The notes: generated by a model not told the origin, from the letters alone. Positions 1 to 6,365 are shown, counted from the first letter of the stretch. The stretch: 9,138 nucleotides of DNA from Archaeoglobales archaeon (GCA_003662985.1 QMZD01000048.1:1-9138), one strand, 5' to 3'. A program made the numbers and translations.

Positions 1-39
1 AAAACAGTGAACTTTCCCTTTAACTCCGCATGAGGGCAT
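1..39 (-). CDS. Start of an unidentified minus-strand gene (partial)
   Basis: An ATG on the minus strand at 39 opens a frame that stays open to the window edge, reading MPSCGVKGKVHCF. Thirteen codons are too few to identify a protein or prove coding. The main support is a good archaeal promoter: a TATA-like box (61-70) centred about 26 bp before this ATG with a purine-rich BRE-like element behind it, which is the geometry of a leaderless transcript. The gene would be divergent from the dehydrogenase at 1408, with the insertion sequence now between them. The stretch could instead be non-coding leader for a start further left. No function can be given. Confidence 0.35.
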   Translation of the reverse strand, partial: MPSCGVKGKVHCF

Positions 40-60
40 ATTCAGAGAAGATCGGATACC

Positions 61-77
61 TTAAAAATAGTTTCCGG
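61..77 (-). promoter_or_regulatory. Archaeal BRE/TATA promoter for the minus-strand gene
   Basis: Read on the minus strand, 70 to 61 is CTATTTTTAA, preceded by CCGGAAA (77 to 71) as a plausible BRE. The box is centred about 26 bp from the ATG at 39, so transcription should begin at or near the start codon. The insertion sequence begins about 30 bp upstream of this promoter and leaves it intact. Confidence 0.45.
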
Positions 78-97
78 GTCTAGGTTGTTGGTATTTA

Positions 98-101
98 ATT
101 A
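98..101. repeat. Target-site duplication, left copy (ATTA)
   Basis: ATTA at 98-101 directly abuts the left terminal repeat and is matched by ATTA at 1340-1343 directly after the right terminal repeat. The inverted-repeat match stops exactly at these borders (A at 101, A at 1340, which do not pair as an inverted repeat), which supports a 4-bp duplication. The sequence is short and AT-rich, so a chance match is possible. Confidence 0.6.
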
Positions 102-113
102 TATAGGGTCCTT
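102..113 (+). repeat. Left terminal inverted repeat of the IS
   Basis: TATAGGGTCCTT is a perfect inverted match to 1328-1339. It is the likely transposase recognition and cleavage end. Confidence 0.8.
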
Positions 114-117
114 GCTG

Positions 118-189
118 AATCAACAATCTAATCTCTTTTCTTAAACTTCCAAACCCTCTACAAACAACCATCCAACTCCCCCATCCAAA
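118..189 (+). other. 72-nt G-free tract in the IS leader
   Basis: From 118 to 189 the plus strand has no G at all and is rich in C, A and T, including short C runs. It lies between the left inverted repeat and the transposase gene, with no open reading frame of note. An RNA from this strand would be nearly unstructured. It may hold subterminal transposase binding sites or serve as an unstructured leader, but nothing in the sequence decides this. Confidence 0.5.
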
Positions 190-234
190 GAGACATCTTA
201 AAATTCCTTTCCAGAGGAAACAAACCAGTAAAAA

Positions 235-250
235 ACCGAAAAAGTTATTT
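235..250 (+). promoter_or_regulatory. Possible transposase promoter
   Basis: ACCGAAAAA (235-243) resembles an archaeal BRE and runs into AGTTATTT (243-250), a weak TATA-like box. A start about 25 bp downstream would fall near 272, after the hairpin, giving a very short leader to the ATG at 284. The box is not a strong match. Confidence 0.3.
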
Positions 251-252
251 GT

Positions 253-272
253 GAGGAGGCATAAGCCTCCTC
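253..272 (+). promoter_or_regulatory. Perfect hairpin just upstream of the transposase start
   Basis: GAGGAGGC (253-260) and GCCTCCTC (265-272) are perfectly complementary around an ATAA loop. This gives an 8-bp stem with six G-C pairs that ends 11 nt before the transposase ATG. The 5' arm contains a Shine-Dalgarno-like GGAGG and the 3' arm an anti-Shine-Dalgarno-like CCTCC. GGTG at 274-277, six nt before the ATG, could be the actual ribosome site. Inference: the hairpin may limit transposase translation on read-through transcripts from outside the element, as fold-back leaders do in some bacterial insertion sequences. Confidence 0.6.
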
Positions 273-283
273 TGGTGTCTTAG

Positions 284-1321
284 ATGGAAATCCCATTAGT
301 AGTCTGCCAAAGGGACTTCAGATGGAAGCTATTGTCAAAAATACTTAAGGTTTTCGATTTGAGGAAAGTGAAGAAGATAATCGCAAGGTATACATTGAAA
401 GCTGTACCAATTCTTAAGATCGTTACAACTTCGATGTTCTTCTCAACGAGAATAAGCCATGTTATAAACGAATTGAGGAATAAGAAGGATTTAAGAGAGT
501 TTATTGGAATAAAGAAAGAAGAAATACCCAAAGCAAGTTACGTTTATTCCTTCCTTTCCAAGTTCAGCTTAAAAGGATTCATAAACATGATTCTGAGAAT
601 TCTCAACTCCATAACGAAGAGAAGACAAAGAAACAGCAAACTCATAGTGGATTGCACTGATGTTAGCGTTGATTTGAACTGGTTCAGAAAGCCCATAAAG
701 CAGTCTAATCTGCTTAGAAAGGATTACAAATGGGGATATTCTGCAAAAGGTAAATTCATAGGAATGAAGCTTACTCTTGTTATGGAGAATCCATGTAAGC
801 CTTTACTCTTCTTGCTTCATCCTGCAAACAGGCATGAGGCCAAGCTATTCAAGGAAGTTATGGATGAGCTCAAACGGAGAAGAATTCTAAGAAAGAAAGA
901 CGTAATTCTGATGGATAAAGGATTCTATGCCTACGGGAATTATCTGATTGGAATAAATAGGTACAGAATCGTTCCCTTGATTTTTCCAAGGAGTAACTTC
1001 AGAATGGAAAGATTGGATAGCTTGTTAAGCTACCCCTTAAGCGTTTTCAATTCGAAGAACTTAGCGAGAGAAAGAAGACTGTTCAAGGCTTTGAAGGCTA
1101 AACTGCTTAATTTGCTTAAGAATTGGGAGAGTTATAAGTCTGAGAGATCTTTAATTGAGGATGTATTCAAATTAGCTAAATCGATGAGCTTGAGGAAATT
1201 GCACCGCTATACAATGAAATCTGTTTACAAGTTCGCAGCTGTTAATGTCCTTTTGGTTGGCTTGATTGTAGCTCTGGGATTTAAAGAAAAGAAGGTGTTG
1301 CAAAGGTTAGCTGAGAGCTAG
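284..1321 (+). CDS. DDE transposase of the insertion sequence
   Basis: This 345-residue protein would cut and rejoin the element's ends. Visible motifs fit an RNase H-fold DDE transposase of the IS4/IS5-like type. The first aspartate is in VDCTD (Asp123), the second in LMDKGFY (Asp211), and the glutamate in RSLIEDVFKLAK (Glu292). The last segment shows the R-x3-E-x6-K spacing of the IS4 signature, with a tyrosine four residues before the arginine. The region before Asp123 is basic and probably binds DNA; the C-terminal stretch around 312-332 is hydrophobic but looks like the buried end of the fold rather than a membrane segment. The start is well fixed because an in-frame TAG (281-283) directly precedes the ATG. 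The stop lies 6 bp before the right inverted repeat. No frameshift is seen, so the enzyme could be active. AAA/AAG and AGA/AGG codons dominate. Confidence 0.88.
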   Translation: MEIPLVVCQRDFRWKLLSKILKVFDLRKVKKIIARYTLKAVPILKIVTTSMFFSTRISHVINELRNKKDLREFIGIKKEEIPKASYVYSFLSKFSLKGFINMILRILNSITKRRQRNSKLIVDCTDVSVDLNWFRKPIKQSNLLRKDYKWGYSAKGKFIGMKLTLVMENPCKPLLFLLHPANRHEAKLFKEVMDELKRRRILRKKDVILMDKGFYAYGNYLIGINRYRIVPLIFPRSNFRMERLDSLLSYPLSVFNSKNLARERRLFKALKAKLLNLLKNWESYKSERSLIEDVFKLAKSMSLRKLHRYTMKSVYKFAAVNVLLVGLIVALGFKEKKVLQRLAES

Positions 1322-1327
1322 TTTGGT

Positions 1328-1339
1328 AAGGACCCTATA
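1328..1339 (-). repeat. Right terminal inverted repeat of the IS
   Basis: AAGGACCCTATA is the exact reverse complement of 102-113. Together with the following ATTA it happens to create a 12-bp palindrome, CTATAATTATAG (1335-1346), at the right junction. Confidence 0.8.
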
Positions 1340-1343
1340 ATTA
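1340..1343. repeat. Target-site duplication, right copy (ATTA)
   Basis: Matches ATTA at 98-101 and directly abuts the right terminal repeat. Confidence 0.6.
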
Positions 1344-1350
1344 TAGTTTG

Positions 1351-1365
1351 TGACTCGCTGACTCG
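1351..1365 (+). repeat. Short direct repeat upstream of the dehydrogenase promoter
   Basis: TGACTCG occurs at 1351-1357 and again at 1359-1365, an 8-bp period, ending 11 bp before the TATA-like box of the dehydrogenase. It could be a regulator site in the former divergent intergenic region. The repeat is short and there is no independent support for protein binding. Confidence 0.3.
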
Positions 1366-1376
1366 TGATCAATAAT

Positions 1377-1385
1377 AAATTTAAA
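1377..1385 (+). promoter_or_regulatory. TATA-like promoter of the dehydrogenase gene
   Basis: AAATTTAAA at 1377-1385 is centred about 27 bp before the ATG at 1408, with no Shine-Dalgarno sequence in between. This fits a leaderless archaeal transcript starting at or next to the start codon. The insertion sequence ends more than 30 bp upstream and leaves the box intact. Confidence 0.5.
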
Positions 1386-1407
1386 GCCCATGTAGTTTAC
1401 TAGGATC

Positions 1408-2352
1408 ATGAGGGTAGCTGTTATAGAACCACTTCAACTTCCAAAAGATTTCGTGATGAAGAAGTTTCAAGCGCTAAATTGTGATATTGTGCTTTTCGAT
1501 TCCAAGCCTGTTTCCCAGCAAGAAGTTTTTGAGCGGTGCAAAAAGGCAGATATAGTCGTCTTGGTAAACACCCCTCTTACAGCCGAGACCCTTGAAAAGC
1601 TGGATGGGTTGAGAATGGTGGCCGTATCCTTCACAGGCTATGACCATGTCGACATTGAAAAATGCAAGGAGAAGGGGATAGTTGTTTCAAATGTGCCTGA
1701 GTATTCAACACATTCTGTTGCTGAACTTGTTTTCGGGATGGTTATTGCCGCTTTGCGAAAGCTGATTGAGTGTGATAAGGCGGTAAGGGCGTCGAAGGGT
1801 AACGAAGGGCTGATGGGAAATGAGCTGTTTGGAAAAACAATGGGTGTGATAGGAACGGGCAAGATAGGTCAGAAGGTTTGCGAGCTCGCCTTGGCTTTTG
1901 GAATGGAGGTTTTAGCTTACTCAAGGACTGAAAAAGAGGAATTAATAAAGAAAGGGGTCAGATATGTTTCCTTGGAAGAGCTTCTAAGGAGAAGTGATAT
2001 CATCAGCATACACGTACCATTGAATAAGGAAACCAAAGGTATGATCGGCGAGAGGGAACTTGCTTTCTTGAAAGATGGGGCGATAGTCGTGAATGCTGCA
2101 AGAGGGGCAATTATCGACATCGAAGCTTTGGTAAAGGAGCTCGAGAGGGGTAGAATATTTGCATGCCTCGATGTATTCGATGTTGAGCCCCCACTTCCTG
2201 AAGATTATAAAATACTGAAGGTTAAAAATACTATCTTAACTCCACATGTCGGATATTGCACCAGAGAAGCCCTTGAAAGAAGACTCGATGTGACAATTGA
2301 GAACATTAAGGCATTTTTAGAAGGTAAACCAAGAAATATTGTCAATCTTTGA
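1408..2352 (+). CDS. D-isomer-specific 2-hydroxyacid dehydrogenase
   Basis: This 314-residue cytoplasmic enzyme should reversibly reduce a 2-keto acid to a D-2-hydroxy acid with NAD(P)H. The family includes glyoxylate/hydroxypyruvate reductases, D-lactate dehydrogenases and phosphoglycerate dehydrogenases. It has the usual two-part layout: a split catalytic domain (about 1-100 and 282-314) around a Rossmann domain with GTGKIG (149-154). The catalytic triad is present: Arg232 in NAARGA, Glu260 in FDVEP and His280 in LTPHVGY. The strand after the glycine motif ends LAYSR (169-173) without the acidic residue typical of NAD binding, which hints at NADP(H). There is no C-terminal ACT domain and the length is short, so it is not the usual long serine-pathway SerA. 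The substrate cannot be told from sequence. The start is supported by the TATA-like box 27 bp upstream. The gene is followed by 80 bp and an independent promoter, so it is probably monocistronic. Confidence 0.88.
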   Translation: MRVAVIEPLQLPKDFVMKKFQALNCDIVLFDSKPVSQQEVFERCKKADIVVLVNTPLTAETLEKLDGLRMVAVSFTGYDHVDIEKCKEKGIVVSNVPEYSTHSVAELVFGMVIAALRKLIECDKAVRASKGNEGLMGNELFGKTMGVIGTGKIGQKVCELALAFGMEVLAYSRTEKEELIKKGVRYVSLEELLRRSDIISIHVPLNKETKGMIGERELAFLKDGAIVVNAARGAIIDIEALVKELERGRIFACLDVFDVEPPLPEDYKILKVKNTILTPHVGYCTREALERRLDVTIENIKAFLEGKPRNIVNL

Positions 2353-2401
2353 TCTGAAAGATAATAATCTCTTTTCCCAAAATCTGCACAAGACAGCTAC
2401 C

Positions 2402-2410
2402 CTTTTATAC
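2402..2410 (+). promoter_or_regulatory. TATA-like promoter of mptA
   Basis: CTTTTATAC at 2402-2410 is centred about 27 bp upstream of the mptA ATG at 2433, the geometry of a leaderless archaeal transcript. The AAAGGG just before the ATG is too close to act as a ribosome site. Confidence 0.5.
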
Positions 2411-2432
2411 TAAAAGAGCCAAATCAAAAGGG

Positions 2433-3368
2433 ATGCTTCCCGATGTGCAGTTACTTCAGCCTGAAGTTCCGATTGGATTGAGCAGAGTAGGGGCAACTGG
2501 GGTGAAAAAACTCGTTCAGGTTGAAAGGAAAGGAAAGAGGCCAATAATTCTGATATCAAGTTTCGATGTTTTTGTAGACCTCCCTTCTACTCGCAAGGGA
2601 GTCAATCTCAGCAGGAACTTTGAGGCGGTTGATGAGGTTATTGAGAGCCTGACGGCCAAACCGGTTAAAAGGGTTGAGGAGCTAACGGTAAAGATGGCAG
2701 AAACCGTCCTTGAAAGGCATGAGTATGCTACGAAGGCAGAGGTTAAGATGGTCTCGGAACTGATAATGAGGAAGAGAACCCCTGCAACCTCGCAGAAAAC
2801 TCAAGAGGTTGTGAAAATATTCTGTGATGCTTTGAGATGGAGGGACGGAGGTAAGAGGGTGATGATAGGGGTGGAGGTTACGGGGATAACAGCCTGTCCT
2901 TGCGCCCAGGAGCTTGTAAAATCCAAGGCAGCAACCGAACTTGAGAAAGCAGGGTTTAGCGGGGAAGAGATCTCTAAAGTTTTAGATATAGTGCCCGTCT
3001 CAACCCACAATCAGAGGGGAAGAGCGAGGGTTAAAATTGAAATAAGGGATGAGTTTGCCCCTTCACTGGATGAGCTCATAGATATAGCAAAGAGCGCGAT
3101 GAGCTACGATGTCTACGAGATTTTGAAGAGAGGGGATGAGCTTCTCGTTGTTGAGATGACCCATAGAAATCCGAGATTCGTTGAGGACAGCGTTAGAATA
3201 ATGGCTAAAAACGTGGTTGAAAGATTTAAAGACGCTCCCGACGATGTTCTGGTTGCTTTCAGGCAGGAGAACGAAGAGAGCATCCATCAGCATAATGTTG
3301 TTGCTGAAAGAGTTTCCACTATCGGTGAGTTGAGGAAAGAACTGGAATCGAATGAGAGAATCGGGTGA
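2433..3368 (+). CDS. mptA: GTP cyclohydrolase MptA (GTP cyclohydrolase IV)
   Basis: MptA is an Fe(II)-dependent enzyme that opens GTP to 7,8-dihydroneopterin 2',3'-cyclic phosphate, the first step of tetrahydromethanopterin synthesis in archaea. The 311-residue protein has the hallmarks of the MptA/FolE2 family. These are [12 protein letters not shown] (50-61), the cysteine motif [10 protein letters not shown] (150-159, Cys155 and Cys157), HNQRGRA (192-198) and a late HQH (285-287). Histidines at sites equivalent to the last two motifs were reported as important in the Methanocaldococcus enzyme. The archaeal setting and F420-type neighbour favour MptA over bacterial FolE2. The gene is full length. 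Its start is supported by a TATA-like box 27 bp upstream and no earlier in-frame ATG is evident. A 13-bp duplication spans the stop codon, and the phospholipase D-like gene starts 36 bp later, perhaps in the same transcript. Confidence 0.93.
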   Translation: MLPDVQLLQPEVPIGLSRVGATGVKKLVQVERKGKRPIILISSFDVFVDLPSTRKGVNLSRNFEAVDEVIESLTAKPVKRVEELTVKMAETVLERHEYATKAEVKMVSELIMRKRTPATSQKTQEVVKIFCDALRWRDGGKRVMIGVEVTGITACPCAQELVKSKAATELEKAGFSGEEISKVLDIVPVSTHNQRGRARVKIEIRDEFAPSLDELIDIAKSAMSYDVYEILKRGDELLVVEMTHRNPRFVEDSVRIMAKNVVERFKDAPDDVLVAFRQENEESIHQHNVVAERVSTIGELRKELESNERIG

Positions 3369-3383
3369 GAGAATCGAGTGAGA
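3353..3383 (+). repeat. 13-bp tandem duplication across the mptA stop codon
   Basis: TGAGAGAATCG occurs at 3353-3363 and 3366-3376, a 13-bp period, with a partial third copy (TGAGA, 3379-3383). The mptA stop (TGA, 3366-3368) is the first three bases of the second copy, so the duplication lies at the extreme 3' end of the gene. Confidence 0.7.
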
Positions 3384-3404
3384 AATAGAAAACCTGAGAT
3401 ATAG

Positions 3405-4997
3405 ATGCCAAAGCGAGAATTACCGTTAATTTTTGCTTTCTTTGTATTATTTGCCGTATTATTTGCCGTATTGTGTATAACATCATGCGTTTCGGTTTCC
3501 GCTGAAATTCTAGAAGTATGTCCCAATTGTGGAAATTACGAATATGTGAAGGTTGAGGTTACCTGTGATAACGCCATTTTGTCAGACGGTGAAGGTAAGA
3601 TCCCTCTTAACGCCAAAAATAAAATTCTGGTGGCTGCGAAAAATGCAACAGAATTCTACAGGAGATTCGGATTTTACCCAGACATAGAAGCACAGAAAGT
3701 TGACAGAAGATTTGCCCTCTCCAATCAAGGAGAGGAAATATTCCTCCTATGTAATGGAACTTTGGAAGACACACTTGCATATGGAAAAAGTGGATCTGGA
3801 CTTGCATCTTTTCAGGATAGAGAAGTTGTTTATTTCAGGAATAACGGAAGCTGGGATTTTAGATATGTGGATTGGACGGATTTCGAACCGATTTATGATA
3901 CTGTTTCTGGAAGAATCATCGTCTTCCCCAATGAACTTGAGATAAAAGCGGAAAAGAGTTTAATTCTTGTCTCTTACACCCTCCCAGAAGAATTAAACCT
4001 CAGAGAACTTGCGAAAAAAGGTGTAAAAATTGAGATATTCCTTGATTCCTCTCCCGTAGGAAGGATTCCACTTGAGGAGGTCGAAATCCTAAAAGATCTG
4101 AAAGCTGAAGGTGTTGAAGTTCATTTCCTTGATTCCAACTCCTACAAGAACTTTCATTACAAGTTCGCGATCGTAGATGGAAGAAAGGTGATAATAACCA
4201 CTGAAAACTGGAAGACCTCCAACAGGGGTTATATGGTGGAACTTGAGAGCGAAAAGATTGCGAAAATGTTGCTTGATGTTATTAACTCTGACAGGAAGTA
4301 TACTTCTCCTACCTCTTCTCACGGAAAAATATCGGATTTGAAAGGTTTTAAGAAATCAGGAATATCGGGAAAGGAAGTTGAATTTGAAGGAGAAGTTGAA
4401 GTATTTGTTCTCCCGGATTACAACCCCATATTCGGTTTTATTTCATCTTCAAAGGAGGAACTGTTGATAGAAGTACCATACATGGATCTCACTTGGTTTG
4501 GGACGGATAAGCTCTTGGATCTGATAGAAAATGCGTGTAAAAATGGTTCAAAGGTGAGAATACTCCTCGATTCGAAGTATTCAAAGGAAAGGAATGAAAA
4601 GCTCATAAGTTTTCTGAATGAACTTGCACGGAAAAAGGGATACGATCTGGAAGCGAAGCTGATAGCTTTGAAGGGTTTCGAATCTCTGCATGGGAAGATG
4701 ATCTATTCAGACGGTAATTGCGTTATAACCTCCGCAAACTTTAACGAATACGGATTTAAGTTGAATAGAGAGGTAGGAATTATAATCAAAGATAAAAAAG
4801 CCTGCGAGTTTTTGAGAAATCAGTTTTATGAGGATTGGAAGGACAGATTCGAGGTTTTGGACTTCACAGAAGAATTGACAAAAGATTTCCCAAAAGATTT
4901 CACAAAAGACCTTACGAGGATACCCTCTCCTTTCACGTGTGTTGCTGCTATACTTTCCCTATTAACCGCATTTCTTATCCGAAATCTAAGATCCTGA
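3405..4997 (+). CDS. Secreted, membrane-anchored phospholipase D-like protein with two HKD motifs
   Basis: This 530-residue protein carries two phospholipase D-superfamily motifs: H251-x-K253-x4-D258 and H429-x-K431-x4-D436. Two such motifs normally form one active site that cleaves phosphodiester bonds in phospholipids or nucleic acids. The N-terminus is a signal peptide: basic MPKRE, a hydrophobic core (7-25) and a likely cut after VSVSA (33). Next comes a small region with CPNCG (39-43) and EYVKV, possibly a degenerate lamin-tail-like domain. A charged KDF/KDL repeat (493-502) leads to a C-terminal membrane helix (about 509-525) followed by RNLRS, so the bulk should lie outside the cell, anchored at the C-terminus. 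The serine/asparagine positions after each HKD are TTENW (265-269) and TSANF (442-446). The start ATG lies 36 bp after mptA with no strong promoter, so cotranscription is possible. Substrate unknown; lipid turnover or extracellular nuclease are both open. Confidence 0.85.
   Translation: MPKRELPLIFAFFVLFAVLFAVLCITSCVSVSAEILEVCPNCGNYEYVKVEVTCDNAILSDGEGKIPLNAKNKILVAAKNATEFYRRFGFYPDIEAQKVDRRFALSNQGEEIFLLCNGTLEDTLAYGKSGSGLASFQDREVVYFRNNGSWDFRYVDWTDFEPIYDTVSGRIIVFPNELEIKAEKSLILVSYTLPEELNLRELAKKGVKIEIFLDSSPVGRIPLEEVEILKDLKAEGVEVHFLDSNSYKNFHYKFAIVDGRKVIITTENWKTSNRGYMVELESEKIAKMLLDVINSDRKYTSPTSSHGKISDLKGFKKSGISGKEVEFEGEVEVFVLPDYNPIFGFISSSKEELLIEVPYMDLTWFGTDKLLDLIENACKNGSKVRILLDSKYSKERNEKLISFLNELARKKGYDLEAKLIALKGFESLHGKMIYSDGNCVITSANFNEYGFKLNREVGIIIKDKKACEFLRNQFYEDWKDRFEVLDFTEELTKDFPKDFTKDLTRIPSPFTCVAAILSLLTAFLIRNLRS
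3444..3472 (+). repeat. 12-bp tandem duplication in the signal peptide
   Basis: GTATTATTTGCC occurs at 3444-3455 and 3456-3467, followed by a partial GTATT. It encodes the repeated V-L-F-A of the signal-peptide core. The period is a multiple of three, so it lengthens the hydrophobic segment without changing frame. Confidence 0.8.
4879..4912 (+). repeat. 12-bp tandem repeat in the C-terminal linker
   Basis: CAAAAGATTTC occurs at 4879-4889 and 4891-4901 with a diverged third copy at 4903-4912, a 12-bp period. It encodes the KDF-x-KDF-x-KDL linker just before the C-terminal membrane helix of the phospholipase D-like protein. Confidence 0.75.
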
Positions 4998-5027
4998 TTT
5001 TTCGCTTTCTGTCCAAAGAGCGATAAC

Positions 5028-5035
5028 AATTTATT
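5028..5035 (+). promoter_or_regulatory. TATA-like promoter of the moeA pair
   Basis: AATTTATT at 5028-5035 is centred about 26-27 bp before the ATG at 5058, again consistent with a leaderless start. No Shine-Dalgarno sequence precedes the ATG. The box would drive both moeA genes. Confidence 0.45.
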
Positions 5036-5057
5036 CCCTACAGCCACGATTTTTTCA

Positions 5058-6365
5058 ATGCGATCCGGATTTGAGGATGTCAGACAAAGAGGATTCTTGA
5101 GCAGGCATAAGGTTGACGAGGTTATGCGGAAATTGGAGGAATTCAAGATCAATCTGCTGGAAGTTGAGGAGATAGATTTTCGTGAATCCCTTAACCGTGT
5201 TTGTGCTGAAGATGTTACATCAAAAAGAAACGTACCCCCCTTTAACCGTTCTGCAGTTGATGGTTATGCTTTGAGGGCTGAAGAAACCTTTGGGGCAAGC
5301 ATGAACAATCCAGTGATCTTCAGGGTTGTTGGAGAGATCGAAATTGGCGAGAGAGGTTCGATGGAGATAAAAGAAGGGGAGGCTGTGAGAATATCCACAG
5401 GCGCTCCGATGCCGAAGAATGCTGATGCGGTTGCCATGATCGAGCATACTTCAAAAATTGAGGGAGACTTTATCGAGGTTTACTCTTCTTTGCCACCTTG
5501 GAAAAACGTGTCAAGGGCTGGTGAGGACCTAAGGGAAGGAGAAGTGGTGATAAAAAAAGGAGAGATCATCCAACCCCACCATATCGCTTTGCTTACCGCG
5601 TCTGCCAATCTCAGGATTAAAGTTTTCAGAAAGCCGATCGTTGGTGTTATCTCAACGGGAAACGAGCTGGTTGATGCGGTTGATGCAGTTGAAGCCGGAA
5701 ACCTCCAGGAGGGGAAGATCGTTGACACGAATAGATACATGCTAATGAACTTGGTGAGACAGTACAACGCCGAACCTATCGATTTTGGGATCGTCAGAGA
5801 TGACCCAGAGAGCCTTAGAAATACTTTAATCTCCGCTCTGAAAAAGACGGACATTTTCATCTTTAGTGGGGCAACCTCAGTTGGAACAAAGGATCTTCTG
5901 CCGGAGATCATCAATGAATTCAGGGATGCAGAAGATGCGCCATTCATCCATGGCCTTGCGATAAAACCAGGAATGCCTGCCGGTATAACCTCGATTCGAG
6001 GAAAACCAGTTTTGCTCTTGCCCGGCTTTCCGGTAGCATCATATATAGCTTTCAACCTTCTTTTTCCAAAAATCGTTTTCAAGATGTATGGTATGGATTT
6101 CGAGGAGTTCTATCCTCCGGGAAGTATTTTAAAGGTCGTTGCCGGGATGAGGATTCCTTCAACTGCAGGAGTGAGAACTTTCACAAGGGCAATTCTGGAA
6201 AAGAAAGGAGATAGGCTCTTTGCATATCCCCTGAGAACATCCGGCTCGGGAATTCTGTCTTCGCTTTCGAAAGCTCATGGGATAATAGAGGTTATGGAGG
6301 ATAAAGAAGGGGTAGAAGAGGGTGAGGAGGTAGAGATCAGGTTAATCAATTACTTTTTCGGGTGA
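5058..6365 (+). CDS. moeA: Molybdopterin molybdenumtransferase MoeA, stand-alone paralogue
   Basis: MoeA inserts molybdate (or tungstate) into adenylylated molybdopterin in the cytoplasm, the last step of basic molybdenum/tungsten cofactor synthesis. The 435-residue protein has the full MoeA layout. The N-terminal domains (about 17-190) contain VPPFNRSAVDGYA (59-71) and STGAPMP (113-119). The MoCF-type domain (about 192-345) contains STGNELV (199-205) and SGATSVGTKD (270-279). The C-terminal domain spans about 355-432. Two motifs deviate from the E. coli-type consensus: KPGMP (303-307) instead of KPGKP, and LPGFP (321-325) instead of LPGNP. The loop after GNELV is five residues longer than in the next gene and carries a 9-bp tandem repeat. 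Its stop overlaps the possible GTG start of the second moeA, so the two are translated together. The deviations may be an archaeal paralogue signature, with specialisation for one metal, rather than loss of function. Confidence 0.92.
   Translation: MRSGFEDVRQRGFLSRHKVDEVMRKLEEFKINLLEVEEIDFRESLNRVCAEDVTSKRNVPPFNRSAVDGYALRAEETFGASMNNPVIFRVVGEIEIGERGSMEIKEGEAVRISTGAPMPKNADAVAMIEHTSKIEGDFIEVYSSLPPWKNVSRAGEDLREGEVVIKKGEIIQPHHIALLTASANLRIKVFRKPIVGVISTGNELVDAVDAVEAGNLQEGKIVDTNRYMLMNLVRQYNAEPIDFGIVRDDPESLRNTLISALKKTDIFIFSGATSVGTKDLLPEIINEFRDAEDAPFIHGLAIKPGMPAGITSIRGKPVLLLPGFPVASYIAFNLLFPKIVFKMYGMDFEEFYPPGSILKVVAGMRIPSTAGVRTFTRAILEKKGDRLFAYPLRTSGSGILSSLSKAHGIIEVMEDKEGVEEGEEVEIRLINYFFG
5669..5695 (+). 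repeat. 9-bp tandem repeat in a moeA surface loop
   Basis: GGTTGATGC occurs at 5669-5677 and 5678-5686, followed by the related AGTTGAAGC (5687-5695). It encodes VDAVDAVEA in the loop after STGNELV. The paralogue at 6371 has a loop five residues shorter here, so the repeat has probably expanded the loop. Confidence 0.75.
6361..6365 (+). promoter_or_regulatory. Ribosome binding site GGTGA choosing the second moeA start
   Basis: GGTGA at 6361-6365 lies inside the stop region of the first moeA and 5 nt before the ATG at 6371. It matches the archaeal anti-Shine-Dalgarno (UCACCUCC). It favours ATG 6371 over the GTG at 6362, which has no ribosome site, and couples translation of the two genes. Confidence 0.6.

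Larger units (their letters stand above)
102..1339 (+). mobile_element. Insertion sequence, 1238 bp, single DDE transposase
   Basis: The element has perfect 12-bp terminal inverted repeats (TATAGGGTCCTT at 102-113; its complement at 1328-1339), flanking ATTA duplications, and one long transposase gene filling most of its length. After the first 12 bp the two ends agree only sporadically. Length, repeats, 4-bp duplication and the transposase motifs fit the broad IS4/IS5-like DDE group, but I cannot assign a named family or element from sequence alone. It appears intact, since the reading frame and both ends are undamaged. The 170 bp before the transposase hold a G-free tract and a hairpin. Confidence 0.85.

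Noticed and set aside
1335..1346. 12-bp palindrome CTATAATTATAG as an operator
   Set aside because: It is fully explained by the right inverted repeat meeting the ATTA target duplication.
2353..2385. Terminator after the hydroxyacid dehydrogenase
   Set aside because: There is only a short CTCTTTTCCC tract and a 4-bp AGAT/ATCT stem, too weak to call.
2430..2441. GGGA/TCCC hairpin over the mptA start codon
   Set aside because: The stem is only 4 bp, and the transcript probably starts at the ATG, so the 5' arm would largely be absent.
3486..3503. Cysteine at the end of the signal peptide (ITSC) as a lipoprotein site
   Set aside because: The preceding residues do not fit a lipobox, a good ordinary cleavage site follows at VSVSA, and the protein already has a C-terminal anchor.
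3519..3533. CPNCG as a zinc ribbon
   Set aside because: There is no matching second CxxC nearby, and the segment is predicted to be outside the cell, where a disulfide is as likely.
5480..6082. 200-codon open frame on the minus strand
   Set aside because: It lies wholly inside the well-supported moeA gene, is antisense to its conserved motifs, and has no recognisable protein features.
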